Assembly: GCA_016927865.1 (NCBI GenBank)
Contig: JAFGLU010000017.1
Coordinates: forward strand, 1-64,000
Direction: 5' to 3'
Origin: Anaerolineaceae bacterium
Lineage (GTDB): Bacteria; Chloroflexota; Anaerolineae; Anaerolineales; Anaerolineaceae
DNA length: 64,000 bases
Shown here: piece after piece, positions 28,091 to 36,630 of the stretch
Layout: the number at the start of each line of letters is the position of its first letter
Position numbering within the stretch: the stretch's first letter is position 1
Translations under genes and position numbers: made by a program
The notes under the pieces: model-generated
The model's input: the letters and a program-made list of their open reading frames with translations, nothing else
The model's database searches: none
What the model was told of the DNA's origin: nothing

Positions 28091-29257
28091 CTAGCTTTCC
28101 AGGGACCCCAAAGCCAGGTTCAGGCGCTTGCCGAGTGGCACCAGCGTATTACGCACGGCCTGGTCTGCGGGCAAACCACTGGCATGGATTTCCCGCTGCA
28201 AGCGGGTCAACTCCTGGCTGAGACGGTCTTCGACCAACCCAATCATCGGCACGCACGGGTAGGTGCGCCCTGCCAGAGCCGCCCTGATCTGATCTCCGCG
28301 AATGGGATGCTGAAGTTGCTCCGGATCGGTCAAGACGCTCATTCGCGATGGAAGGAATCCGTGGGCGAACGCCACGCGCATTTGCGTCTCGGGGCGACAC
28401 AGAAAACGCACCAATTCCATTGCAGGCCCCACCTGGCGAGTGTGTTTGAATACAACCAGGTTGGTGCCGCCCAGGTAAGCCCCGCCGGGGGGCACCACGC
28501 AAGCCAGGCGCGGGTCGGCGTCCACACCCATCCACCCGCCGTTGATGGTGACAGGATTGAGCCGGGCATGGAAGTTGTCTTGCTGCTCGCTGCTCATCAC
28601 GCCAGGCGGCATGCGCAATATCATTTCCATATAAGCTCGCACGCCAGCCAGCGCATCGGGGTAATGGAAGGTGACTTCTTTACCGTCCGAAGAGAACAGG
28701 TCGCCGCCGTTTTCCCAGATCCAACTTGAAATGGTATGCAACACCATGTAATTTTCAAAGGGTGGGGCAAAAGGAACCTCGAAGCCGTGCTGCTTGAGGA
28801 TCGTAAAAGATTCGTCAAACTGGCGGCAGGTCTTGAAAGCGGACGCGCCATCCAAACCGGCCGATTCCAGCAGATCGCGCCAGTAAAACAAAACGCGCGT
28901 GTCGACCAGCCACGGAATGGCCCAGATTTGATTCTCGCCGGGGCGCATGCCCGAACGGAGGCTGGCCGCAAGAAACGATTCTGCTCCGCCGAGCTCGGCT
29001 ACTTCTAAGTTGGTGAAAGGTCGCAACGCGTTCATGCCAATCAAGTCACTGGTTTGCGGCACAGCCACCAGGAACACATCGGCGCCGCGACCGTGAACCG
29101 CCGTATCCACCATAACGGTTCGCTGCTCCAACCAGTCGATGAGGCGCACGTTGACTTTGATGCGGGAAATGGATTCGAACTCATCCAACAAGCGGCGCAT
29201 CAGATCCGGGGCGCCGGTACTGATGGGAACCATGACAAAATTCACTTCAGCCGCCAT
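28091..29257 (-). CDS. extracellular solute-binding-protein family homolog lacking a signal peptide
   Basis: SBP family 1-like architecture; starts MAAEVNFVMVPISTG with in-frame TAA 9 nt upstream of ATG. Confidence 0.78.
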   Translation of the reverse strand: MAAEVNFVMVPISTGAPDLMRRLLDEFESISRIKVNVRLIDWLEQRTVMVDTAVHGRGADVFLVAVPQTSDLIGMNALRPFTNLEVAELGGAESFLAASLRSGMRPGENQIWAIPWLVDTRVLFYWRDLLESAGLDGASAFKTCRQFDESFTILKQHGFEVPFAPPFENYMVLHTISSWIWENGGDLFSSDGKEVTFHYPDALAGVRAYMEMILRMPPGVMSSEQQDNFHARLNPVTINGGWMGVDADPRLACVVPPGGAYLGGTNLVVFKHTRQVGPAMELVRFLCRPETQMRVAFAHGFLPSRMSVLTDPEQLQHPIRGDQIRAALAGRTYPCVPMIGLVEDRLSQELTRLQREIHASGLPADQAVRNTLVPLGKRLNLALGSLES

Positions 29258-29336
29258 AAATATTCCTTAGATCATTTGCTACTTTGAATAAGCGGAGATG
29301 ACCGCAATGGCGCGCTGGAGCGAGACCAGCCCGCGT

Positions 29337-30512
29337 TTAGACGGGGGTCTTGCCCGAACCTAAAGCCAAGTTCAAACGCCTGCCCAACGGCTCAATGATC
29401 GAGCGCACCACTTCGGCTGTGTCCTGGTCTGGCCGGTTAGGCAGTTCGCGCTGAACCCGAGCCAGTTCCTGGCTAAATCGGTCTTCCACCAGGCCAATCA
29501 TGGGAACGCAGGGGTAGATGCGCCCGGTTTCAGAGGCTCGGATGCGCGGACCGGTGATTGGATTTGCCAACAATTCCGGGTCGGTCAACAAACTCATCCG
29601 CGAGGGCAAATAACCGTTCGGGAAGCTCAATTTGAGCTGCACATCAGGGCGGGAAAGCCACTTGACCAGTTCAAAAGCGGCGCTTGTGTTTTGAGTGTGC
29701 TTCCAGATGACCAGGTTTGTGCCACCCAGGTACGAACCGCCAGGCACACCCGCGCAACCCGCCACTAAATCTTGCACACCATTGAAAAACCAACCGCCTG
29801 AGATGGTGAAAGCCACCTTCTTTTCATAGAATAAATTGGCCCCAACTGGCCCATAGGCTTGCTGAGGAAGCGGGCGGATCATTTCAAAATATTCAGTAAT
29901 GGCGTTCAACGCCTCGGATTTGTGGAAAGTAACTTCCGATCCATCTGGCTTAATCACATCACCGCCGGTCTCCCAAATATAACTGGAGATAGCATGCAGA
30001 ATTTGATAAGCCTCCGTCGGCACAGCAAAGGGCATGTCCAGGCCTGTCTCCATTAATCTTCGAGCAGTTTCGCTCACATGCTTGCGAGTGCTAAAAGCCG
30101 TGCTCTCATCAATCCCAGCCGCTTGCAGCATTTCGGGCCAGTAGAAGATATAGCGGCAGTCAATCATCCACGGGATGGCCCATGCGCGTTGGGTTTCACT
30201 ATCAATCACAGAGTTCCACGCACTGGGAATGAACGAAGCCGCCCCGCCCAACTCAATAATTTCGATTTGAGAATAGGGCCGCAGCGCATTCATCCCAATC
30301 ATGTCGCTGGTGGAGGGGACAGTGACCGCGGACACATCTGCACCGCGGCTATGTACCGCAATATCCACCAGGCGGGTGCGGTAGCTAACCCAATCAATCA
30401 TCACCAGGTTGACTTTGATGCGTTTTTCAGCCTCGAATTGGTCGAGGATAGGGCGCATCGCCTCTTCCGGGGCGACCGGCATAATCGATAAGGTAATCTC
30501 TCTGTTTGCCAT
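29337..30512 (-). CDS. extracellular solute-binding-protein family homolog lacking a signal peptide (paralog)
   Basis: Aligns over its length to 28091-29257 (GADV..VTVPSTSDMIGMNALRP, YPCVPMIGLVEDR); starts MANREITLSIMPV. Confidence 0.78.
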   Translation of the reverse strand: MANREITLSIMPVAPEEAMRPILDQFEAEKRIKVNLVMIDWVSYRTRLVDIAVHSRGADVSAVTVPSTSDMIGMNALRPYSQIEIIELGGAASFIPSAWNSVIDSETQRAWAIPWMIDCRYIFYWPEMLQAAGIDESTAFSTRKHVSETARRLMETGLDMPFAVPTEAYQILHAISSYIWETGGDVIKPDGSEVTFHKSEALNAITEYFEMIRPLPQQAYGPVGANLFYEKKVAFTISGGWFFNGVQDLVAGCAGVPGGSYLGGTNLVIWKHTQNTSAAFELVKWLSRPDVQLKLSFPNGYLPSRMSLLTDPELLANPITGPRIRASETGRIYPCVPMIGLVEDRFSQELARVQRELPNRPDQDTAEVVRSIIEPLGRRLNLALGSGKTPV

Positions 30513-30656
30513 ACTCTTATTATACTGAATATTTGTTGAATCAAGCGGCCAGTCAAGGTAAATTCTTTGCTGTTTTGTAAGTTTTGCGTTATTTACAAGG
30601 GGATTTTGATTGATTCATCATTTTTTTGTAACAACCAACCCAGAAGTCGACGAGAC

Positions 30657-30707
30657 TCGGATTCAAGGTAATTCCGGGGGGCTTCCCCCTCACTATAATC
30701 CGAATTC
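30657..30707. repeat. imperfect intergenic hairpin, possible decayed repeat
   Basis: CGGATTCAAGG...CCGGGGGgcttCCCCCTC...AATCCGAATTC. Confidence 0.4.
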
Positions 30708-30782
30708 AAAACTTCACCCTCTGTGCTGTCACATTTGTTCCACTTTGACCGTATCCTTCTGGGCTAGAATGCGTCATAATAA

Positions 30783-31340
30783 GTGCAAATGACTTCACCG
30801 GAGCAGATCTCGCTGGATCGGGCTAAACGTTTCGATCTAGATGCCCTGGCTGCTATCTACGATCGCTACAGCCCGGGCATTTATCGTTACGCCTTGCGCC
30901 TGACTGGCGATCCCTCTCACGCTGAAGAGTGTACAGCAGAAACGTTCAGCCGCTTTCTGGCGGCTCTGAAGAACGGGGGCGGTCCGGCGGATCATCTGCA
31001 AGCGTATTTGTTTCGGATCGCGCACAATTGGATTACGGACTTTTATCGGCGCAACCCTGTGCAGGAAGAGTTAAACGAAAGCCTTGCCGCCAACCTGCCC
31101 AGCACAGCCGAAGCTGCTGAAGAAAAAATTGTACGCGCCGAAGTGCGGCAGGCGTTGCGATGCCTGACGCCAGACCAGCAGCAAGTAGTGGTACTGAAAT
31201 TTTTAGAAGGATGGGATAACGAGGAAATTGCTCAAGCGCTGCAAAAGCAAGTCAATGCCGTAAAGGCTTTGCAGCACCGGGCCGTTGAAGCGCTCCAGCG
31301 CATCCTGTTACCCGAGGAGGAAAAAAATGACAACCAATGA
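30783..31340 (+). CDS. RNA polymerase sigma-70 factor, ECF subfamily
   Basis: YRYALRLTGDPSHAEECTAETFSRFLAAL, AHNWITDFYRRNP, LTPDQQQVVVLKFLEGWDNEEIAQALQKQVNAVKALQHRAVEAL. Confidence 0.92.
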   Translation: MQMTSPEQISLDRAKRFDLDALAAIYDRYSPGIYRYALRLTGDPSHAEECTAETFSRFLAALKNGGGPADHLQAYLFRIAHNWITDFYRRNPVQEELNESLAANLPSTAEAAEEKIVRAEVRQALRCLTPDQQQVVVLKFLEGWDNEEIAQALQKQVNAVKALQHRAVEALQRILLPEEEKNDNQ

Positions 31341-32370
31341 AATCGACCCCCGCCTGGAAAAACGGCTGAAGGCCTTGAGCCAGGCCGAGGAACGCAATCC
31401 TCGAGCTGCAGCCATTGGGCGGGCGCGCTTCATGGAGCAATCTGCGCGAGCCAAAGGCCAAATCCGCGTAGCGACGGGCGTATCTCAACCGACCCAAGCG
31501 CGTCATATAGGATGGAACATTCTTACATTTGGAAAGGGAAAGCTAAACATGTCAATTCTAACAACTATTCTCGTGATTGTTACCCTCCTCTTAGGAGGAA
31601 CCGGAGTGACGGTGGCAGCGGCCCAAGAGAGCGGCCCTGACGACGCCCTGTATTCGATCAAGCTGGCCGGGGAAGATGTGCGCTATGCGCTGGCGACCCA
31701 GGACCAAACCCGTTTGAATCTGGCATTAAAATTTGCCGATGAGCGCGCCGAAGAAATTGCCGAGGCCGTCAAAGCGGGCGAAGCAGCCCCGGGACCGGTG
31801 ATCACTCGCTGGCAGCAGCACCTGCAAACTGCCCTCAAGCTGGCAGCCAGCATGGATGAAGAGAAACAACCCCAGGCCCTGCTACAAATTCAGTCGCAAA
31901 TCCGCAGCCAGACTCAAATGATGACCCAGACGTCTCACGGCGAAGACATGGAACCGGCCATGCAAATGATCCAAACTATGCTACAACACCAGGCCGGGCT
32001 GACTGAGGACGGATTGACCGACCCCGCAGCCTTCCAGCAGCAAATGCGGGCTGGACAGCAGAGCGAGGAAACCCCCGTTGAAGGCGAAACACCTGCCGAG
32101 GAATTGACCGGCACACCCAACGCCGGGTACGGTCCTGGTGAGGGCGGGTGCAGCCCGAACGGCAGCGAGAATGGTGGAAATGACCAGTGCCTCGAAGGCA
32201 CGCCGACACCGGGTAGCGGCTATGGTCCTGGCCCAGGCGAGCCGGATCTGACCAAGACCCCCAAGGCTCAGCCAGGGCAGGGCGGCAATGATGACGGCAG
32301 CGGCAGCACCAACGGTGTTGACAGCGGTAACGGAAACAACGGCAACAACGGCGGGGGCGGCGGAAACTAA
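31327..32370 (+). CDS. DUF5667-like membrane protein with Gly/Asn/Ser-rich C-terminus, probable partner of ECF sigma
   Basis: One TM; SGPDDALYSIKLAGEDVRYALATQDQTRLNLALKFADERAEEI; overlaps sigma gene by 14 bp. Confidence 0.7.
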   Translation: MTTNEIDPRLEKRLKALSQAEERNPRAAAIGRARFMEQSARAKGQIRVATGVSQPTQARHIGWNILTFGKGKLNMSILTTILVIVTLLLGGTGVTVAAAQESGPDDALYSIKLAGEDVRYALATQDQTRLNLALKFADERAEEIAEAVKAGEAAPGPVITRWQQHLQTALKLAASMDEEKQPQALLQIQSQIRSQTQMMTQTSHGEDMEPAMQMIQTMLQHQAGLTEDGLTDPAAFQQQMRAGQQSEETPVEGETPAEELTGTPNAGYGPGEGGCSPNGSENGGNDQCLEGTPTPGSGYGPGPGEPDLTKTPKAQPGQGGNDDGSGSTNGVDSGNGNNGNNGGGGGN

Positions 32371-32415
32371 CCAAGTTAGGCAACCATCCAGAGGGTTGTA
32401 TCTAAAAAAATAACA

Positions 32416-32451
32416 CAAAACAGAGCTGGCGCATGCGCCAGCTCTGTTTTG
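32416..32451. terminator. perfect 36-bp palindrome between convergent genes
   Basis: CAAAACAGAGCTGGCGCATGCGCCAGCTCTGTTTTG. Confidence 0.85.
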
Positions 32452-32490
32452 ATTGAATTTCGCTTTTCCGCTGAAGTCGTTACCCCAATT

Positions 32491-33867
32491 CTAGCGCTTC
32501 TTGCGTGTTTTGCGAGCAGGCCGGTATTCGGAGCCGATGCGGATTCCAAAACGGGTCAGAACCACCCGGTGCAAGAGTAAGATCAGGAGAGCCGCCGCGA
32601 ACGCCGCGCCAAAGATGATTAACGAGCTACTCAATTGGCTCATCAAGGAAGGGTTGACCAACATCACCACAGCCAGGGTTAACATCAGCGTACCGCCGAT
32701 CAGCTTGAGGATGCGGCCTTGCTTCTCCTCCAGCCTGCTCGCGCGCAAGGTGATCACTGCGGTGCCAAAGATAGCCAACTCATCGAGCTGGTAGACCAGC
32801 ATATAGACCAGCAGCAGCAAAACAAAGGTGGTTGTGCTCACCTGCTGCGCGCTGACCAGGTTGCTCCACAGCACCGGGAAACCCGCCGTGCAGGAGAATT
32901 CGACCAGCGAAACCCCCGCGGCCAGCACAACTGTAGCACCCATCATGCCCCAAAACGATTGGCTTGCGTCCATAATCTTGCGCATGCGCTGGAAGATGCC
33001 CGGTTTCTTGTCGTCGGCGATCGTAAAAGAAAGACCTTCTTTGTACCAAAAGTAGTCTTTAATATTGATCATTCCGAAGAAGAACGACACCAGCGCCACC
33101 ACAGCTTGAATCCAGCCGACGAAACTCATGATGGAAAGCACGGTGAACAGCCCCGCGATGAACAATGCATAGATAAAGGCAGTGACCGTGAGGAACACCA
33201 GCCCGATCAGCAGCACCTTTTTCCGCGAACCGGTATGCAAAGTCAAAGCCAGAAGCATGGACAACACCCACACCGAGCAAGGATTGAATCCATCCACAAA
33301 GGAGATGAGCAGCGTGCTGACCAGCAACGACTGTCCTTGAAGGTCTACATTGCCAAAGATCGGCAACGTGACCATATCAGAGGATTGTAACTGCTCGACG
33401 GGTGGTTCCACAGGCGTGGGCTGGACTTCAATGCCTGGGATGATCCCCGCCCCAGCGTCCCCGCACCCATCCGCGCGGCAAGCTTTGACCGCCGCTTCAA
33501 TTTCCTCGCCGATGGTCTCGCTGTACCCTACCCAATGCTGGTTACCGAGAATAAAGGTCGGAACGTATTGGGCGTCAAAACCATAAGCATCTGCCATGGC
33601 AAACAAGAGGTCGCGGTTTTCCTCACTGTTCCACACCTCGTAATCACGAACCTCAACTTCGGGGTAGCGATCGGCTAGTTCGGCCAAAAAAGGCTTTGCC
33701 GCGCCACAGTGCGGGCAACCGTCGCCCCAAAAGAAGTAAATCACAACCGGGTTGGCAGCCATCACAGGGCGGGGCTGGCTAACCAACAACCAGGCCGCGC
33801 CAATCAGCAAAGCTGTCACCAACCCCAGACCAATCTGCATGGCCCAGGTTCGCTTTTTTAATTCCAT
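32491..33867 (-). CDS. thioredoxin/glutaredoxin-like domain fused to DsbD/CcdA-like transmembrane domain
   Basis: FFWGDGCPHCGAAKPFL, then multi-TM region with DGFNPCSVWVLS and FSCTAGFPVLW cysteines. Confidence 0.78.
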   Translation of the reverse strand: MELKKRTWAMQIGLGLVTALLIGAAWLLVSQPRPVMAANPVVIYFFWGDGCPHCGAAKPFLAELADRYPEVEVRDYEVWNSEENRDLLFAMADAYGFDAQYVPTFILGNQHWVGYSETIGEEIEAAVKACRADGCGDAGAGIIPGIEVQPTPVEPPVEQLQSSDMVTLPIFGNVDLQGQSLLVSTLLISFVDGFNPCSVWVLSMLLALTLHTGSRKKVLLIGLVFLTVTAFIYALFIAGLFTVLSIMSFVGWIQAVVALVSFFFGMINIKDYFWYKEGLSFTIADDKKPGIFQRMRKIMDASQSFWGMMGATVVLAAGVSLVEFSCTAGFPVLWSNLVSAQQVSTTTFVLLLLVYMLVYQLDELAIFGTAVITLRASRLEEKQGRILKLIGGTLMLTLAVVMLVNPSLMSQLSSSLIIFGAAFAAALLILLLHRVVLTRFGIRIGSEYRPARKTRKKR

Positions 33868-33936
33868 ATACAGATAACCTCAAAGAGCAGGAAGTTAGAT
33901 TGCGTGCAATTACTCGGAGGTAGAAGAAATTTTCCA

Positions 33937-33981
33937 AATTTGAGGTGCGCGCGTGCTAAGTACCCGCATACACCTCAAATT
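33937..33981. repeat. intergenic hairpin, imperfect stem
   Basis: AATTTGAGGTG(33937-33947)/CACCTCAAATT(33971-33981). Confidence 0.65.
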
Positions 33982-34152
33982 CGAGCCTATTCAACCCTCT
34001 GGCTTGAGCATTCACAATTACGTTTAGCCAAGCGCCTCTAATCATACTATGAAAATATTAGTTTAAAATTAATGTCCTCTCAAACTCGGTGATAAGTGAC
34101 AATTTGCGGGCAACTTGTCACTCAACGCCAAACAATATGCCATCACAGCCGT

Positions 34153-36630
34153 TTACATCTTCCAGGCATGGGCGAAATCGATGGCGGCCCGGATGTTTTC
34201 CCAAGGGATTGTGGATGGCAAAGTACAATCGGCTCCCAAAATAAACCGTTCGGGGGCAATGCGCAGCAGCCCTTCCACCGCAGCCCGCACCACCGACTTG
34301 TTGCCATTCACGATCAGCCCCTGGCGTTCCATGCCGCCCATATAGGGGCGACCAAACAGTTCGGCAACCTTGCGCGGGGTGAGTTGTTTTTCGCCCAAAC
34401 TCAGGCTGCAATTCACCACCTGGCCGGGATAATCCACAAAGGGTGTCAAATCGGTGTAACTGCTGTGATAGTCGCACACATGCAGAATATTGAACGGGCA
34501 GGCGCGATTGATCTCCTCCATGACCGCCAAATCATAGGGCTTGATATATTGAGCGAAAATTGGAGAGCCTTCAAAGCGGTCTGTCTCGCCACCCTGGGTA
34601 GAAGCATAGAATCCATCCGCCCCCACGCGGATACACTCGCGGGCAAAGGTGAGAACGCTTTCAGTCACTGCTTCCATACCCTTCTTGACAGCCTCAGCAT
34701 TCTCCTTTAAGTGCTCCACCAGCAAATCGCTCCCGCCAATATGCCCGGCGCACATGAACGGTGAATACAGCGTAACAATCACCGGAGCCTCGCCTTTAGC
34801 AGCACGCACCAATCCTTCCACAACACGCACCGGTTCCTCGAAGAACTCTTTAGAAAAGGTGTTGACCTTGGCCCAATCCGCCGGCTGGCGGATATCTTCA
34901 CGGTAGGGATACTTGTGCTCGTATTGGATTTTGACAAAATCCATACCGGTGAAGCGGAAGTATTCCATGTGCTTATCAATAGCAGCCTGCCCCCGGTGAA
35001 ACTCGGGAGGAAAGTGCAGAAAAAAAGCGGCGGGAATGCCCGCAGGAGCAGTATCCTTCTCTAGGAAATTAAAAATCAAATCTCGTTTATTCACCAGGCT
35101 CTCCTTTTTCACGCCGACCAACAGCGGAGCCGTGCCCGTTGGCGCCAGGCTAACCCTGTTGCGACCGGCAGCTTTGGCAGCATATAAGGCGTCATCGGCC
35201 CGTTTGATCAGCGCATCCAGGTCGGCGTCAATCTGCGCATCAAAGGTAGCCACCCCCATGCTGATGGTCACCTTCACCGATTCTGAGCCAACGTTGACCT
35301 CCGTCTGTTGGATAGCGCGGTGCAGGCGTTCGGCTGCCTCTTTGGCCCAAAAATAGCCCGTCTGGGGCATAATGATGAGAAATTCTTCGCCGCCATAGCG
35401 CCCCAAAACATCAACTTTGCGAATGGCGGCTTCGCAAGCGCGCACCACCTGACAAAGCACCTTGTCACCGACCGGGTGGCCGTGGCGGTCATTGACCTGC
35501 TTGAAGTGATCAAGATCAAACATGAGCAGCGAGAAGGGTTCCTGGTAGCGGACGGAGCGCTGGAACTGACGCTCGGCCAGGTTGAGTAAATGCCGGCGGT
35601 TATAGACATTGGTCAAACCGTCGGTGATGGCCAGACGCTGTGTTTCTTCGAACAGGCGCGCTTTTTCAATGGCAACCGCGGCCTGGTCGGCAAAAGTTTG
35701 CAGCCGCCCGGCCTGGTCGGGGTGAAAGAATCCCGGCGTGGAGCTTTCCAGGTTCAGTAAGCCAATCACCTTGTCCTGGTTGACGATTGGGGCGCAGGCA
35801 TACGAACGCTCCCAGAACATTTCCGAAGACGGCACCCAATTTTCGTTATTTTCGATGTCTGGCACAATCAGCGGCTGACGGGATTCCACCACTTGCCGCC
35901 AAAAACCAAAAACTTCATAATGCTGTCGGAAAGATAGAATATAGTCCTGCTGACCACGACTTTGATAACCTCGCGCGCGTTTGATCTGCACAAAACCATC
36001 TTCATCCAACAGGGCAATATTGGCAGTATCATGCGGCATGACCCGAGAGAGATTTTCCAGGATTAAATCCAGCACCTCATCGTAATCCAACGTGCTGTTG
36101 ATGGCGGCAATGGTATCACGGAAGGTCTCTGCCAACATGCGCTGTCCACGCTCAGCAGCTTGCAAACGGGTCAACTCTTCCAGGCGCTCAGAAAGCTCCT
36201 GGTTGGTCTGTTCCAGTTGCAGTTGCAGCCGGTGAATGGCCAGGTGGGTTTCCACGCGCGCCACCACCTCTTCGGCGTGGAAGGGCTTGGTCATATAGTC
36301 CACCCCGCCTACCGAAAAAGCCCGTACCTTGTCTTCCACCTCTCCCAAAGCGCTCAAGAAAATAACCGGGATTGCGCGCGTTTGCTCATCAGCCTTCAAA
36401 CGGCGGCAGGTTTCATACCCGTCCATGCCCGGCATATTGATATCCATCAAGATCAAATCAGGTGGGGTTTTGCGCGCCGTCTCAATGGCCAGCTCGCCAT
36501 CCGTCACGGCCCGCGCTCTATACCCGGCCTGAGAAAGCATCTGAGACAATACATGCAGGTTGGCAGGAACATCATCGACAATGAGGATGTTTGCGCGAAC
36601 AGGCGTATTGATGTTGGAAGAAGGATTCAT
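34153..36630 (-). CDS. response regulator REC-GAF-GGDEF (diguanylate cyclase) fused to UroD/MtaA-type methyltransferase domain
   Basis: REC: ILIVDDVPANLHVLSQML...LILMDINMPGMDG; GAF; GGDEF: GRYGGEEF with RKVD I-site; UroD-like region with NILHVCDYHSS...GADCTLPSTIP. Confidence 0.88.
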   Translation of the reverse strand: MNPSSNINTPVRANILIVDDVPANLHVLSQMLSQAGYRARAVTDGELAIETARKTPPDLILMDINMPGMDGYETCRRLKADEQTRAIPVIFLSALGEVEDKVRAFSVGGVDYMTKPFHAEEVVARVETHLAIHRLQLQLEQTNQELSERLEELTRLQAAERGQRMLAETFRDTIAAINSTLDYDEVLDLILENLSRVMPHDTANIALLDEDGFVQIKRARGYQSRGQQDYILSFRQHYEVFGFWRQVVESRQPLIVPDIENNENWVPSSEMFWERSYACAPIVNQDKVIGLLNLESSTPGFFHPDQAGRLQTFADQAAVAIEKARLFEETQRLAITDGLTNVYNRRHLLNLAERQFQRSVRYQEPFSLLMFDLDHFKQVNDRHGHPVGDKVLCQVVRACEAAIRKVDVLGRYGGEEFLIIMPQTGYFWAKEAAERLHRAIQQTEVNVGSESVKVTISMGVATFDAQIDADLDALIKRADDALYAAKAAGRNRVSLAPTGTAPLLVGVKKESLVNKRDLIFNFLEKDTAPAGIPAAFFLHFPPEFHRGQAAIDKHMEYFRFTGMDFVKIQYEHKYPYREDIRQPADWAKVNTFSKEFFEEPVRVVEGLVRAAKGEAPVIVTLYSPFMCAGHIGGSDLLVEHLKENAEAVKKGMEAVTESVLTFARECIRVGADGFYASTQGGETDRFEGSPIFAQYIKPYDLAVMEEINRACPFNILHVCDYHSSYTDLTPFVDYPGQVVNCSLSLGEKQLTPRKVAELFGRPYMGGMERQGLIVNGNKSVVRAAVEGLLRIAPERFILGADCTLPSTIPWENIRAAIDFAHAWKM
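35094..35106 (-). promoter_or_regulatory. internal ribosome binding site and GTG start for UroD-like domain
   Basis: Minus strand AAGGAG(35106-35101)-AGCCTG-GTG(35094) in frame; would give a 313-aa standalone UroD-like protein. Confidence 0.5.
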
